Shown here: positions 1 to 13,000 of the stretch, piece after piece
How positions within the stretch are numbered: position 1 is the stretch's first letter
Layout: each line of letters opens with the position of its first letter
Assembly (NCBI GenBank): GCA_028015205.1
Contig: CM051512.1
Coordinates: 23,715,139-23,779,138, forward strand
Direction of reading: 5' to 3'
DNA length: 64,000 bases
Source of the DNA: Mytilisepta virgata
Lineage: Eukaryota > Mollusca > Bivalvia > Mytilida > Mytilidae
The notes under the pieces: generated by a model
What the model saw: only the letters and a program-made list of their open reading frames with translations
What the model was told of the DNA's origin: nothing
Database searches by the model: none
Program-made: the position numbers and the translations under genes

Positions 1-1022
1 AAAGATAATAATTTCACTTTAAATTGTTATTTTGCAAAAACTAATCCCTAGGATTTTCTATAAAAGCAAAATGTTATTGCTTTCAACTTTTTCGTTTCAA
101 TGATACAAAATAAACATAGAGTCACCAGCTTCGTTTTCGTTGTGGAAATCATTCAACTATAGGTCCTGTCTGTAAAAACACTAAAAGTCTACATTTTTAT
201 CGCGACATCGTGACGAAGTTACGCTTATTTTGGCTTTTTGATGCTTATTTTCACTCTTCATACAGTAATCAATCTAATATACTAAAATAACGAATCTGGT
301 GACCCACAATAAATTTTATATCAATAAAAAGAGAAATTCAATGGCAATAATATATCATTTTATTTTAAATTTCTAGGGACTGGATTTTGAGAAATCATAA
401 TTTAAAGTCTAAATATTTGACTTTTTGGAGCGATAACTGTGTGCATTCTATGTATTTACCCATCTGTTTGCAAAAACTTGAAACACCATATTTTGGGAAG
501 CATTAAAGGGACGTAAATGATTTTTTGATATTCAGATGCCGTTCAACGTACTCTACTTGCATGCCATATTTGATGAAAATCTGAAACATAGCCCAATTAG
601 GTACCTCCTGCCTTAAAGAATGCAGCATTCTATGGCTTTTCTATTACAAACATATTTCCATTCAATTGCCATTTTAAGTTTTGTCTCTTCGATCTGCTCT
701 TCATTTAAAAAATACACATAGACAAAATGCTCTGATTTTGATTTAGACATTGCATTTTTTTTGTTTTGTTATGATCATATCAGTCTTTTCCTGTCAGATT
801 AATAAACACATATTAACAGAAGTTATTTTTAAATAAAAATCAGTTATAAATTTTGTTCAAAAAAAAAAATCTGTTGTCCTGAAAAATTTGATACATCTCA
901 CTTGAAATAAAAGGTGCAGTAACAACTTTACAGAACTTTTTTAGGTACTCCCGAAAAACCAATTATAGTTGCTGTGAGACACACAACTTAAGTCCTTTAA
1001 GGTAATGATTTTTTTTTTTCAG
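1..1022 (+). other. VPS11 intron, 3' part; nothing recognised
   Basis: AT-rich sequence ending in the poly-T tract and CAG of exon 1. No coding segment matching the missing VPS11 N-terminus was found. Confidence 0.6.
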
Positions 1023-1088
1023 ATGGAGAAAGGTATTCCATTATGTACAAGAATCAGTAGAGCAATACCAGGAAACAAACCAACACCT
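1023..1088 (+). CDS. VPS11: VPS11 window exon 1 (beta-propeller)
   Basis: This exon reads MEKGIPLCTRISRAIPGNKP and then TP, matching the G-x-PLCTRI-x-x-AIPG segment of animal VPS11. The acceptor is a long T tract plus CAG and the donor is GTAAGT. The ATG at its start is an internal codon, not the translation start, because the protein needs about 125 residues before it. It is 66 nt, phase 0 at both ends. Confidence 0.9.
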
Positions 1089-4000
1089 GTAAGTATTATA
1101 TATTGTGTGTATAATTTATTTCTACAAAAAAAATAAATTATTTTTATCATATAGAAAACCCATATCTAGTTTATATTATTACTGAAATACTGAAATAGTA
1201 CAAAAGCATAGGAACATTGATTTTATCGTTCCTCTTGTTCGTTATCATAAGCTTCGTGTTTTGTTTGTTTATCATTATAGGCAACGAATTTACCTTATTT
1301 ATCATCAAAGGTAACCTGTTATTTATTGTTAACTGTTATTGGCAACCAGTTTTCTTTCTTTACTGTATGTTTATTTATTTTTGTTAGTACCAGTTATTGT
1401 GCTTTGATAAACATTTCAATTTTTTCTTTGGTTTTGAAATTTTTTATATGTAAATGTTTTTTTCATCAGATATATAAGTCCTTGAATCCACTTCCTCCAC
1501 AAAAACTATAAAAATATACACAGGTATCAAATAAAATATACTGAATCCACAGAAAAGCTGTAATTTGTTATTCTTGTTTATTGCTATCAATCTGTTTAGG
1601 ATACAAAAATAAATTCTAGATTCTTATCCATGGCCAGGTCATGTTGAACCACTTGGTTCATAATTTCCCATTTTTCATGACTGGTTCGTGTTTATGAACA
1701 GATTTTTGAAAATGGTTACAAAATGTTCTCGTTGTTAGGCATAAAGACTGGATGGACATTATGTATTATGGATATTTTTTTTCTACAGGCAAAAGTTATA
1801 AAGTATGTTCAATACCTTATGCATACAATACATACATAATTTCTTCAGTGGAATTCATTGTGTTGCCTGCGGAACGCATGGTCGACACATAGGGATCACT
1901 ATCTGTTGTCTTGCGTCTTTCTTCGTCACACTTTTCTTCTATCCTCAACTACGCGTAAACTGCTCAAAGGAATTTGATGAAACTTATTAACCTTAATGCA
2001 CAGGTATGCATATATATTTCATTTTTAGAAAATTTCAATTTTTTTTTTGTAAAAATTGACATTTTTGAAAAAAAAGGGGGGGCAAAACTTCTATCCTCAA
2101 CTACTCCATAACTGCTCAAAGCAATTTGATGAAACTTTCTCTGTGCATTAACCTTAATGCAAAGGTATGCATATATATTTCATTTTTAGAAAATTTTAAT
2201 ATCTTTTGTAAAAATTGACGTCCGCAGGCGACACATATCTTCCTTGGAAGACTCACACATTTTTTTTTCTATAGCTGTAAAAACATAAATTATAAAGCAC
2301 CTCCTTTTTCTGAGAGAGTAGAAAGAGAATCAAAAGTTAATTTCTATGTAACCCTACTGTTTTGCACTTACTTTTTACCCCATTTGTAATTGTAGGTTAC
2401 CTGTCTAGCAGCACATGAATGTCTGAATTGGATGGCTGTAGGGTTTGAGAATGGAAGTGTGATTGTTTTAAAGGGAGATATCACAAAGGATAGGTACTCG
2501 ATATTTGGGTTGACTTGTATGAGGGTTTGGATGGGGTTTATAGAGTACAGAATAATTGCCTAAAAAATTATGAATAGAAAATCCATAAAAAACAAAAAAA
2601 AAAGAGTATATGCTATAACATAAAGAATGCTTTAAAAAAGGATAAAGAATTTGAGGGAAAAAATACTGATTACAGAAAATAACAAATCTATACCAGAAAG
2701 AAAATTGTCCTAGAATTGTATTATTTTATATATATTGTGTTCGTATATTTTGAACAATTTTTACAAAAGACAAACATGTCACTTGTATCTTAAACCCCAA
2801 ACTTGTGTTTCAACAGAATAGATGATTCTAACTGAATAGAGAAAAATTCGATAAATGTTAACTGACCACAGATAAACTTAACTCTAACCACCCTCCCCCC
2901 TATCCAGACCCTCTTTTACATGTATTAGTAGGCCTAGATAAACTCAACTCTAACCACCCTCCCCCTATCCAGACCCTCTTGTACATGTATTAGTAGGCCT
3001 AGATAAACTTAACTCTAACCACCCTCCCCCCTATCCAGACCCTCTTGTACATGTATTAGTAGCCCTAGATAAACTTAACTCTAACCACCCTCCCCCCTAT
3101 CCAGACCCTCTTGTACATGTATTAGTAGGCCTAGATAAACTTAACTCTAACCACCCTCCCCCCTATCCAGACCCTCTTGTACATGTATTAGTAGGCCTAG
3201 ATAAACTTAACTCTAACCACCCTTCCCCCCATCCAGTCCCTCTTGTACATGTATTAGCAGGCCTAGATAAACTTAACTCTAACCACCCTCCCCCCTATCC
3301 AGACCCTCTTGTACATGTATTAGTAGGCCTAGATAAACTTAACTCTAACCACCCTCCCCCTATCCAGACCCTCTTGTACATGTATTAGTAGGCCTAGATA
3401 AACTTAACTCTAACCACCCTTCCCCTATCCAAACCCTCTTGTACATCTATTAGTAGGCCTAGATAAACTTAACTCTAACCACCCTCCCCCCTATCCAGAG
3501 CCTCTTGTACATGTATTAGTAGGCCTAGATAAACTTAACTCTAACCACCCTCCCCCCTATCCAGAGCCTCATGTACATGTATTAGTAGGCCTAGATAGCC
3601 AAGAAATCTAGGTAGTTACTAATTATTAGAACTGATGATCTTGAGGCTATCAGCACTTGGGCTGTGAGTTTGAACCTCATTTGCCATTTGCAGCTAGATG
3701 TGTTGAGGTCTGTTATTAATTGACAGCAATAGACTTTGTTGGTGGTTCTCTCTCATTACTTTGGCTTCCTACGGCATTAAAAACTGGTCACCAAATTATA
3801 GCCATATTCTCTGAAAGGGGTATAATATCCCAAGAAACTATTTGTGAGTTTATTTTTGTTCCCTCTGTCAAAATTTTATCCGAATTCATTAAAGTGATCA
3901 ATACTCTTGGGCCCTGACCCCTTTTCAAAAGATGTTGCAACCTGGATTAATCCTAAATGAATCAAGGCATACAAAATGTTAAGCACATTATAAGTATGAT

Positions 4001-7000
4001 TTCCTGTGGTTTATTTGAGCATTGGTTGAGGAAATCATTCAGTTTCAAACTTCTTTGACATAGATCTTAAAAAATTACATCAAATTGATTTCATGTGTAT
4101 TAAATCTTAGCTTTGGAGGTTTTTTAAGTGGTTTTTGTGTTGCCTGTGGAACGCATGGTTGACACATAGGGATCACTATCTGTCGTCTTGCGTCGTCACA
4201 CTTTTTTTCTATCCTTAACTACTCGTAAACTGAATAGGAATTTGATGAAACTTTCTCTGTGCATATATTTCATTTTTAGAAAATTAAAATTTTTTTTTTT
4301 GTAAAAATTGACATTTTTGAAAAAAGGGGGGTCAAAACTTCTATCCTCAACTACTCCAGAACCGCTCAAAGGTATTTGATGAAACTTTCTCTGTGCATTA
4401 ACCTTAATGCAAAGATGTGCATATATATTTCCTTTTCAGAAAATTTTAATATCTTTTGTAAAAATTGACGTCTGCAGGTGACACATGCCTTCCTTGGAAG
4501 ACTCACACATTTTATTTTTACAATATAAAAGTAAAAAAATATATTATTACTAATTATACTTTCCCCCCTTTTATTCCAGACATAGTAAGACAAGGATAGT
4601 ATATGAAAATCCAAAACCGATAACTGGATTGGCTATGAAAACTTCAGGCAAAAACATCATTTTGTTTGTGACAACAGAAGGCAATGTTATATCTATTAAC
4701 TTATCAGCAAAGCAAGAACTGAAGGTAAAAATGAGACTTTCTCAGGTAAAAATGAGACTTTCTCAGGTAAAAATGAGACTTTCTCAGTATAAACAATGAA
4801 AATTATTTATAAGTGTTATATAAATTTCAAATATTCATATTTTTATTAGTTTTTCAGTCTACGTTTGGGTTAGTGAGCAAGTGTTTGAGTGGGCTTGCAC
4901 CTCCATATTACTAATGAAGTAAACTGTGATTTGCTGTCAGACAAGTTTTTGTTAATGATTAAGGGGGTACCCAACACTTTGAATAAAATAGATTTGGCTC
5001 GTTTAATTTTCATAAAATTTTGACGAAATATTAACTTTGATCTATTGACAAAAATATAAAAGTTTCAAGAAATTTGAACCACACAACTTACGGAAATAAT
5101 TTCAATGGATATGTAGCAGTTTGACAAACACTAATATTGATCATTGAGAAGCTTGATTTCTCTTTACTAAATAGTATGTGATTAAAACATTCAGATGATG
5201 TTTAAAGAGTTAACTCCCTTAGGTGTTCTGTTCCCCCTTAAATAGCAATAACATGTATTTGATACCATTTACAATTGATTGTTTTATGAACATTTATCTT
5301 TTTGAGGTTTCATTCTAAAATTCTAGATTTTCCAGCTGATTTATTAAATGTTTATATAATAGGTACTTTGTGGTTAAATGCATGTATTTCTGTAAATTCA
5401 GGATATACCTTTATTAATGTGAAAAAATAGGAAAGGTTGATGAGTGCAATGATTAAGCCTCACATTTTAATTTTTGTTTATTATATTCTGTTGCAACCTG
5501 TATATACATAGGGAGTCAAATTTATAAAATTCACATTTTTGTCGATTTTGTTGAAATAAATTCTGAAATTTACAATATTAGAGAACAATTATTTCCAAGT
5601 CCTTGCAGATATGAAAGGATATAGTGGATTTTTTTCTTTACATGTGCATGTCAATTTATGCACAAAGGTTTTTAATCAACAAGTTAATGAAGCTAATGAT
5701 TTATTTGTTGGCTTACACTTACACAGTTCAAACTTTCATTGCATGTGATGACAAGGGTACCAAGAGATGATATTATATTACTAGACGAATATCGGCAAAA
5801 AATATTTGAAGCCTTTTTTGGGACATTAAATTAGCCACTTGCAGTATAAATAAAATTATCAATTGATATGCTTGAGAAAGATAAACAGGTGTGTGCATGG
5901 TATGCTGTCCCTTTTTTCTTTTTTTTTTTTTCACTGCATGCATATAAAATGACTTTTGCACATTCACAGATAAATTTTTTGTATTTACAGACTACATTAG
6001 AAGACTTTGGAGCCTGCACAGCATGTTCTGTAATGGCCGATCATAATCAGGATTATCAGCTGGTCATCGGAAGACAAGATGTAGGCAAATTTGTATTTAA
6101 TAGAATTTGTTCAGGAAATAAATGTACTTTATTTAAATGTTTTTAATCAGATTTTCCAACCAAAAAATTAATCCTTATTTTGACAATTTATTATTGTTTC
6201 AAAAACTAATGCATTTTGGGAACAACAGCTTACACTAAAATGTTATAACTGGTTAAATTTAGTAGTGCAATGTCAAAAATTAGCCATTGAGGTGTAGGAA
6301 CAAATTACAAATGTTTTGGTAGATGGGCTGGTAGGTAACTGGGCAGGTGTATGGGAAATGTACTGTATTTAAATATTTTAATCAGATTTTTCAACAAAAA
6401 AAATTAGTCATTAGCTTGACAATTTATTAGTTTGGTAGATGGGCTGGTAGGTAACTGGGCAGGTGTATGGGAAATGTACAGCATTTAAATATTTTTAATC
6501 AGATTTTCCAACACAAACAATTAGTCATTAGTTTGACAATTTATTAGTTTGGTAGATGGGCTGGTAGGTGACTGGGCAGGTGTATGGGCAGCAGGCATTT
6601 TGGTTTTGCTGTCAGTTAGACAGCTTGTTGTATTCAGTGTAGAGGTTATACAGCAGCATTAATGTAAATTGATAGTTGCAAGTCTCAAGACATAAATTCA
6701 TTGTAAATATTAGACTAATATTACCCTTATTCTGAAATACCAGATGTGAAGAAGATTTTTAATTTCATGAGGTGACATTAATGTGCAAGATTGGAGCCAA
6801 GATTTTTATCATTTTCCATATATTTTTTATGTTAGAGTTTTGAGGCCCTTAGTTGCAGTTACATCTACATTTATTGGTGCAGAAATTAGCGCAATAATGC
6901 ATTAATATTCTGCATGGTGTTATTGTTTATAGAACTTGTGGCAGAGAGCTTTTGCTTTTGATGGCAAAGATTACAGATGCATATACTATAGATCAAATGT

Positions 7001-10000
7001 GAAGTTAATATATTTGTGTTGATATTTTGCAGGCAGTTTATTTTTATCAGCCAGATGGAAGAGGCCCTTGTCTAGCATTTGAAGGAGAGAAGTTACAGCT
7101 ACATTGGTTTAGAGGCTATCTGGTTGTTGTCGGAAAAGAGAGTAAAGGATTACCAAGAGCACCTGTATTGTAAGCAGTTTAATAGGAAACAGGAAGTTTT
7201 TTTTTTCAACAACTAATGCATTTTGGGAACAACAGCTTACACTAAAATGTTATAACTGGTTAAATTTAGTAGTGCAATGTGAAAAATATAGCCATTGAGG
7301 TGTAGGAACAAATTACAAATGTTTTTGGGTTTTTGGAGTTTTTTTTTATCAGCTTTTAAATTATCATAAGGTTGAATGACAAAATTTTCACTGAATATCT
7401 CAAACTAACAAAATCTAGAAACATTTGAAGAGAATAAGGGAATACCTTACATGAACCTTTGAAGTCACTTCGGAAGAATTTCTATGATTTCGACACAAGT
7501 CTGATCTACACCGTAACTTGAACTGCTTACGTGTTCAACTTCTACTTTAAATTCATTATTCATAATTACAGAGGTGGACAAGCACTGGAGATGAACATAG
7601 TTTCTGTGTATGATATCCAGAATAAATTCATTGCTTACACAGCTCCGTATCCGGATGTTATAAATATACTGTGTGAATGGGGAAGTGTTTACATACTCAG
7701 TGGTGACAGGAGGGTAAGTGGATTATATATTGGTCACATAAATAATGCTTGGGATGGGTATATACAAAAAATACCAGTCCAGGTCTGTGTATTCAGTGAA
7801 GTTAGAAGTTTAGTCTTAAGACTAGTATTTTTATGCCCCACCACGAATGTGGCTGGGGCATATAGTTTTACCCTTGTCTGTCCGTCCCTATGTCCGTACA
7901 TCTAAATTTGATTAAGTTTTGCGTTCTCAGAAACCTATAGTAATATATCAATGATATTTCACCACTACAGTCCACTTGTATAGTACAACGCTGTTCAGCA
8001 ACACTTGGTTAGCTATGACCTACATTTCATGCTTCAGTGACTTTGGTTAAGTTTTGCAGTTAGGGTAATTTCTCAGAAACCTATAGTAATATATCAATGA
8101 TATTTCACCACTACATTTCTCTTGTATAGTACAACGTAGTTCAGCAACACTTGGGTCGCTATGACCTACATTTAATGCTTCAGTGACTTTGGTTAAGTTT
8201 TGCGTTTAGGTTCATTTCTCAGAAACCTATAGTAATATATCAATGTTATTTCACTACAGTTCTCTTGTATAGTACAACGCAGTTTGACAGCTCATTTTTA
8301 TTTCATTATTTTTTTTTTTCTCACAACATGCTATCCTTCATGGAATTTAATTAAAGATGAGCATTGACAAAGCAAATAGGAAAACCTGTATATATTTTTA
8401 CTTCTTTTTTTTTTTTAGTTACTCATGCTGTTAAAAGCAATCTAATTTAAAGTTTACCCTTTAATGTTTTATTTACAGTTAATACAGTTACAGGAGAAAG
8501 ATACACAAACTAAGTTAGAGATGTTGTTTAAGAAAAATAATTACACATTGGCTATTAGGTAAGAAAAATATTGAAAGGTGAAAGGTGTTTCTCCATATGT
8601 CTACATAAGTTATCATTTCCCATTTTATAAAAAAAAAACCTAAGAATTTGAGTCAATGATTTACGGTTTTCATAACAAAATGCAGATTTTAGGACATGTG
8701 TTTTCAGTTGAAAAATAGTTTTTCCATTTATCATGAAAATTATCAAGAAATGATAAGAAAATATTAAAGGATTATGCTTGTTCGTTTAGTTGGGGTTTTA
8801 CGCCGTTTTCAGCACATAAGGCTATTTCACGGTGGCCAGTTTTTATTGGTGGAGGAAGCCGGAGTACCCAGAGAGAACCACCGACCTTCGGTAGGAAAAT
8901 TGGCAATCTTTGAAGGATTAGGCATTCATGAAACTATTAATCAACATTTTTAGCTCACCTGGCCCATTTCTCATTGGTTAAATTAAAACAACCCTCTCTA
9001 AAACTGTATAGCCACATGAACTGAATTTTTGTATGAAGCATTTATGAAAAGACCTTTATAAAATTTGCATATTTCAACATAGGGCCATAGGTAAAATCTA
9101 CATGTATGCAAGAACCTTTATAAAATTGGACATTTCTTCCCAGTAGGATGAATTCACCACCATGAACAATTTCCTATTCTTGATTGGTCAATTTATAAAA
9201 GAATCTCTGAAACTGAATAAACAAATATTACATACTGAAAAGGATGCAAGATGACCAATCTAGTTAATTCTAAATAATTTAATATTGGATGTAACGCATC
9301 ATTTGATTCATCAATTTTTTTTGTCAACATATCATAGACTAAATTTTCTTCTCTACTATGACATCAACAAAGGGAATACCAGCGTTTTAGATGTCAAAAC
9401 AACAGTTGGAATTAAATTATAAGGATTGACTGAAATTTTGTTTTCAATTTATTCGAAATAACCTCAATGCACATGGTGCACACTTTCAAATAACCCACTA
9501 CGCGGGTTATTTAATGTGCACCACGTGATTGAGGTTATTTCTTCATAGACTGAAAAAAAAATTAGAGTCAATCCTTAAATAAACATTTTTATTATTCAAA
9601 AATTACAATTTTGTTCACTTTCTCTGTCATATCTTCCATATTTTAAAAAATTTCTATTTTGGGCGTTTTATAGCCTTGCAAAATCCCAACAGTATGATCA
9701 AGATGGTCTTATAGATATATTCAAACAGTATGGAGACCATTTATATGGTAAAGGGGACCATGACGGTGCTATAGACCAATACATCAAAACTATTGGAAAA
9801 CTGGAGGCATCTTATGTCATTAGAAAAGTAGGTAAATTATGAGTAGTCTATTATACACCCATAAGCAAAGCTTGGAGACACAGAATTGCATTATATTTGT
9901 AGCATAGCTACTTCTTAACAACTTTATGAAATTCAGTAAAATTTTGTAGTGCACTATATGAAGATAATTCCTGTTCAACATCTTGAAGGGGGAGATAATT

Positions 10001-13000
10001 TGATAAACATATTTATATGATTCATATTATGATAATCATTTTGTATGAATTTTGTAAGTGCATATCCTCTTTAAATGACTGATAAATCTCAGTAAGACTC
10101 ATTTTAAGCATTTTCACCCAGAGTGTTCGAAGTCATGGGTTTAATTCCCCACCTTGTTGAACCAAAGACATTAAAATTCACATATACTGCTTCTCTCATG
10201 CTTCAGTGAGTGTGCAACCCAGAAATAGAATTTTGAAAAGGACAAAAAGGTGGGGAGGGATGTTAATATCTTTCTGAAGTAAAGATTTGGATTTCATCAT
10301 AAGTTTAAACTTATTTATTTATAGTGGATTGGGAAACAAGTTATACAAACTTATACTAATCCCTCTCCACTTGGCGGGTGCCATATTTCATCATTGTTTG
10401 GCATACAGAGGCTTTGATGATCGCAGGGAAAATGTTAACCATAAAAAGAGTTTTACTTTATATTAAAGGTCATTGAGCAATAAGTTAAGGAGAAAATAAC
10501 ACGAAAGAACTGATTTTATTTTTCTTTAATTTTCAGTTTTTAGATGCACAGAGAATTCACAATCTGACTAAATACCTACAAGCCTTACATAAAGCACAAC
10601 AGGCAACAGAGGAACATACCACACTGTTACTGAACTGTTATACTAAACTCAAAGATGTCAACAAATTGGACGAGTTTATCATGGTTTGTAGAACAATACA
10701 TGTATAAACTTTGACCTAAATACAGTCAACTCTGATTATGTCGAATCCATTGGGACCTGAAAATGTAGTTCGACTTGAGCGAAAATTCGAGATATCAGGA
10801 GTACATCTGTATAGTTACTGCTGTTGAGGGTCCAAACAGATAACTCGAGTTACCCGGAATTTTGACTTATATGTGTACGAGATAATGAGAGTCAACTGTA
10901 TATAATTTTTTTTTTGCTTCATATAGTCAGTTCCTACTTGAGTGCTAAACATAGCTTTTGTTATGATTGTTTTGTCTGAACCACCAACGCTAAATCTGTA
11001 GTACTTGTAAAAAGAATTTAACTGGAAAAAAAATAACTGCATGAAAATTCTTACATGCATATGACAAAAGGGTTATGGAAGTTTAACAATCAACTTCCTT
11101 CATGAAAATTAGTTTTGATAAAAATTAGAATTATCTGATGATAACCTTCACTATACCAATTTCATTTGGCCTTGGTGAACATTTCAGACCAAGGACCGAG
11201 AGGTTGATTTTGATGTGGAGACAGCCATGAAAGTCTGCAGACAAGCTAGTTATCACAAACATGCCTTGTTCCTGGCAGAAAAACATCAGAAACATGAATG
11301 GTATCTTCGTATACAGTTAGAGGACAACAAAGATTATCAGAGAGCATTGGAATACATCGGCAAACTGGAATATAATGAGGTTAGGCAATCTTTAAATGTT
11401 GGTTGAATTTTAGTTAAACAATATTTTTCGTCACACTTTTCTCTACAACAACTCATCACAGCCACTTCATATTTTGTCACAAGTCTTCTATAGGTATGCT
11501 ATATCGTGGGATACGTTTTCAGACCAAGCCGACATCACCTTATTGCGGCAGGTGTATCACTAGTGAGCAATGGCTCACAGTACATCTTGTTTTCTAGGCT
11601 GAGGCAAACCTGAAGAAATATGGTAAGGTGTTAATGTCAGAAGTTCCACAACAGACTACAGAGTTACTGAAGAGATTATGTACAGACTACAGACCTACAG
11701 ACAGTAAGTTTGATAAGTGGGAAAGGGCATGTTTGTTTATTGGAAGGCTTAGGATTTTGTGACAGAAAATACATACTCTTATTTGGTGATAATATCATTT
11801 CACTCTTTCTGGTATTATGCTCATAATTCTCTGCTGGTTTTGTATCTGTGCTTACCACCAGACAAGTTTTATTTTGAGTATGGTATTTTAAACTGTGAAT
11901 TAAATATTATAATTTTATTTGTGCATAAATTTGAATAAAATGTTACCGCCTCGGTGGTCTCGTGGTAGTGTGCTTGCCCCGAGTGCGGAAGGTCGCGGGT
12001 TCAATCCCTGGCCGGGTCAAACCAAAGACATTAAAATTGGTATTTGCTGTTTCTCCGCCAAACGCACGGCATCTACGAGCAAGAGCAAAGACCGGTCAGC
12101 TCGGAGTCAGTATAATGTGTCCTAGTGAGGTGATATGTCTTCCTGCGGACAGTTACCTCGTGAGCTAGCACATTAAAAATCCGACTTAGCGTGTCGGTAT
12201 GATTCAAAATAAATGTATTCATCTTCCTAATGTACATGTACTGTGTGTGTATCATAATATATATTTGTTGAAATTCAAATACCAAAAATCTACAATTAAA
12301 ATCAAGTTTTCTCGTACATTGAGCACATTCATGAATTAATGCATGTATGTTGTTCAGTCAATTGTGGCAGATTTTAGGTATTCAAATTTCAAAATTCAAG
12401 ATTAATTATACAATAATGCTAAAAGAAATAGGTTAAACTAGTCTTGTGTATTAAAAGTAAAAATAGACATATTAAACGAAGACAAAATTACTTTCTTTTT
12501 ATATTTCAGGACCACTGATTGATCAAGTTAATTTAGAAGGTAAAGAGATGTCTTTAGTTTGAAGAGATGGAAAATTGATATTGAATATTACTAATTATCC
12601 AAAATATATATAATTTAATAGAAAAATTGCATAGATGAAATTTTGAATAAAAACGGATATTCACTTCTTGAAATCGGGGAAACCATTTATTCTTGCAATC
12701 ATGGAAATCACCTATTTTTATTGTCCAGTGGAGATTAATTTTGACGTCGCATGCTTTTAAAGCAACGTATGTGTACCAGAGTAGAATTGAATCACTGTCT
12801 GGAGTTTGCCTCATCATGGCATCTTGTCAACAACAACTGCAGGAAATAGAAAAAAATAATTGAAATCAAATATTGCCAATATGACAAAAAACTACGACTG
12901 CAGGAAATAGCAAAAAATAATGGAAATGTGAAATTACCAATATGAAAACAAACTAAAATGTTTATTTGCATTGATGAAATAAAACAATAACTGTCTTTCG

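Noticed and set aside
1023..1025. ATG at the start of the first exon as the VPS11 start codon
   Set aside because: It directly follows an acceptor AG, and the protein family has about 125 conserved residues before this point, so it is an internal Met.
2871..3597. CRISPR-like array
   Set aside because: The unit is contiguous with no unique spacers, and the DNA is eukaryotic; it is a minisatellite.
9828..9833. Alternative donor four bases downstream of exon 8
   Set aside because: GTAAAT at 9832 would shift the frame into exon 9, while GTAGGT at 9828 keeps the conserved RKFLDAQRIHN junction.
11945..12020. A genuine tRNA gene
   Set aside because: A and B boxes are present, but the segment continues into a repeated SINE body and several copies exist in the window.
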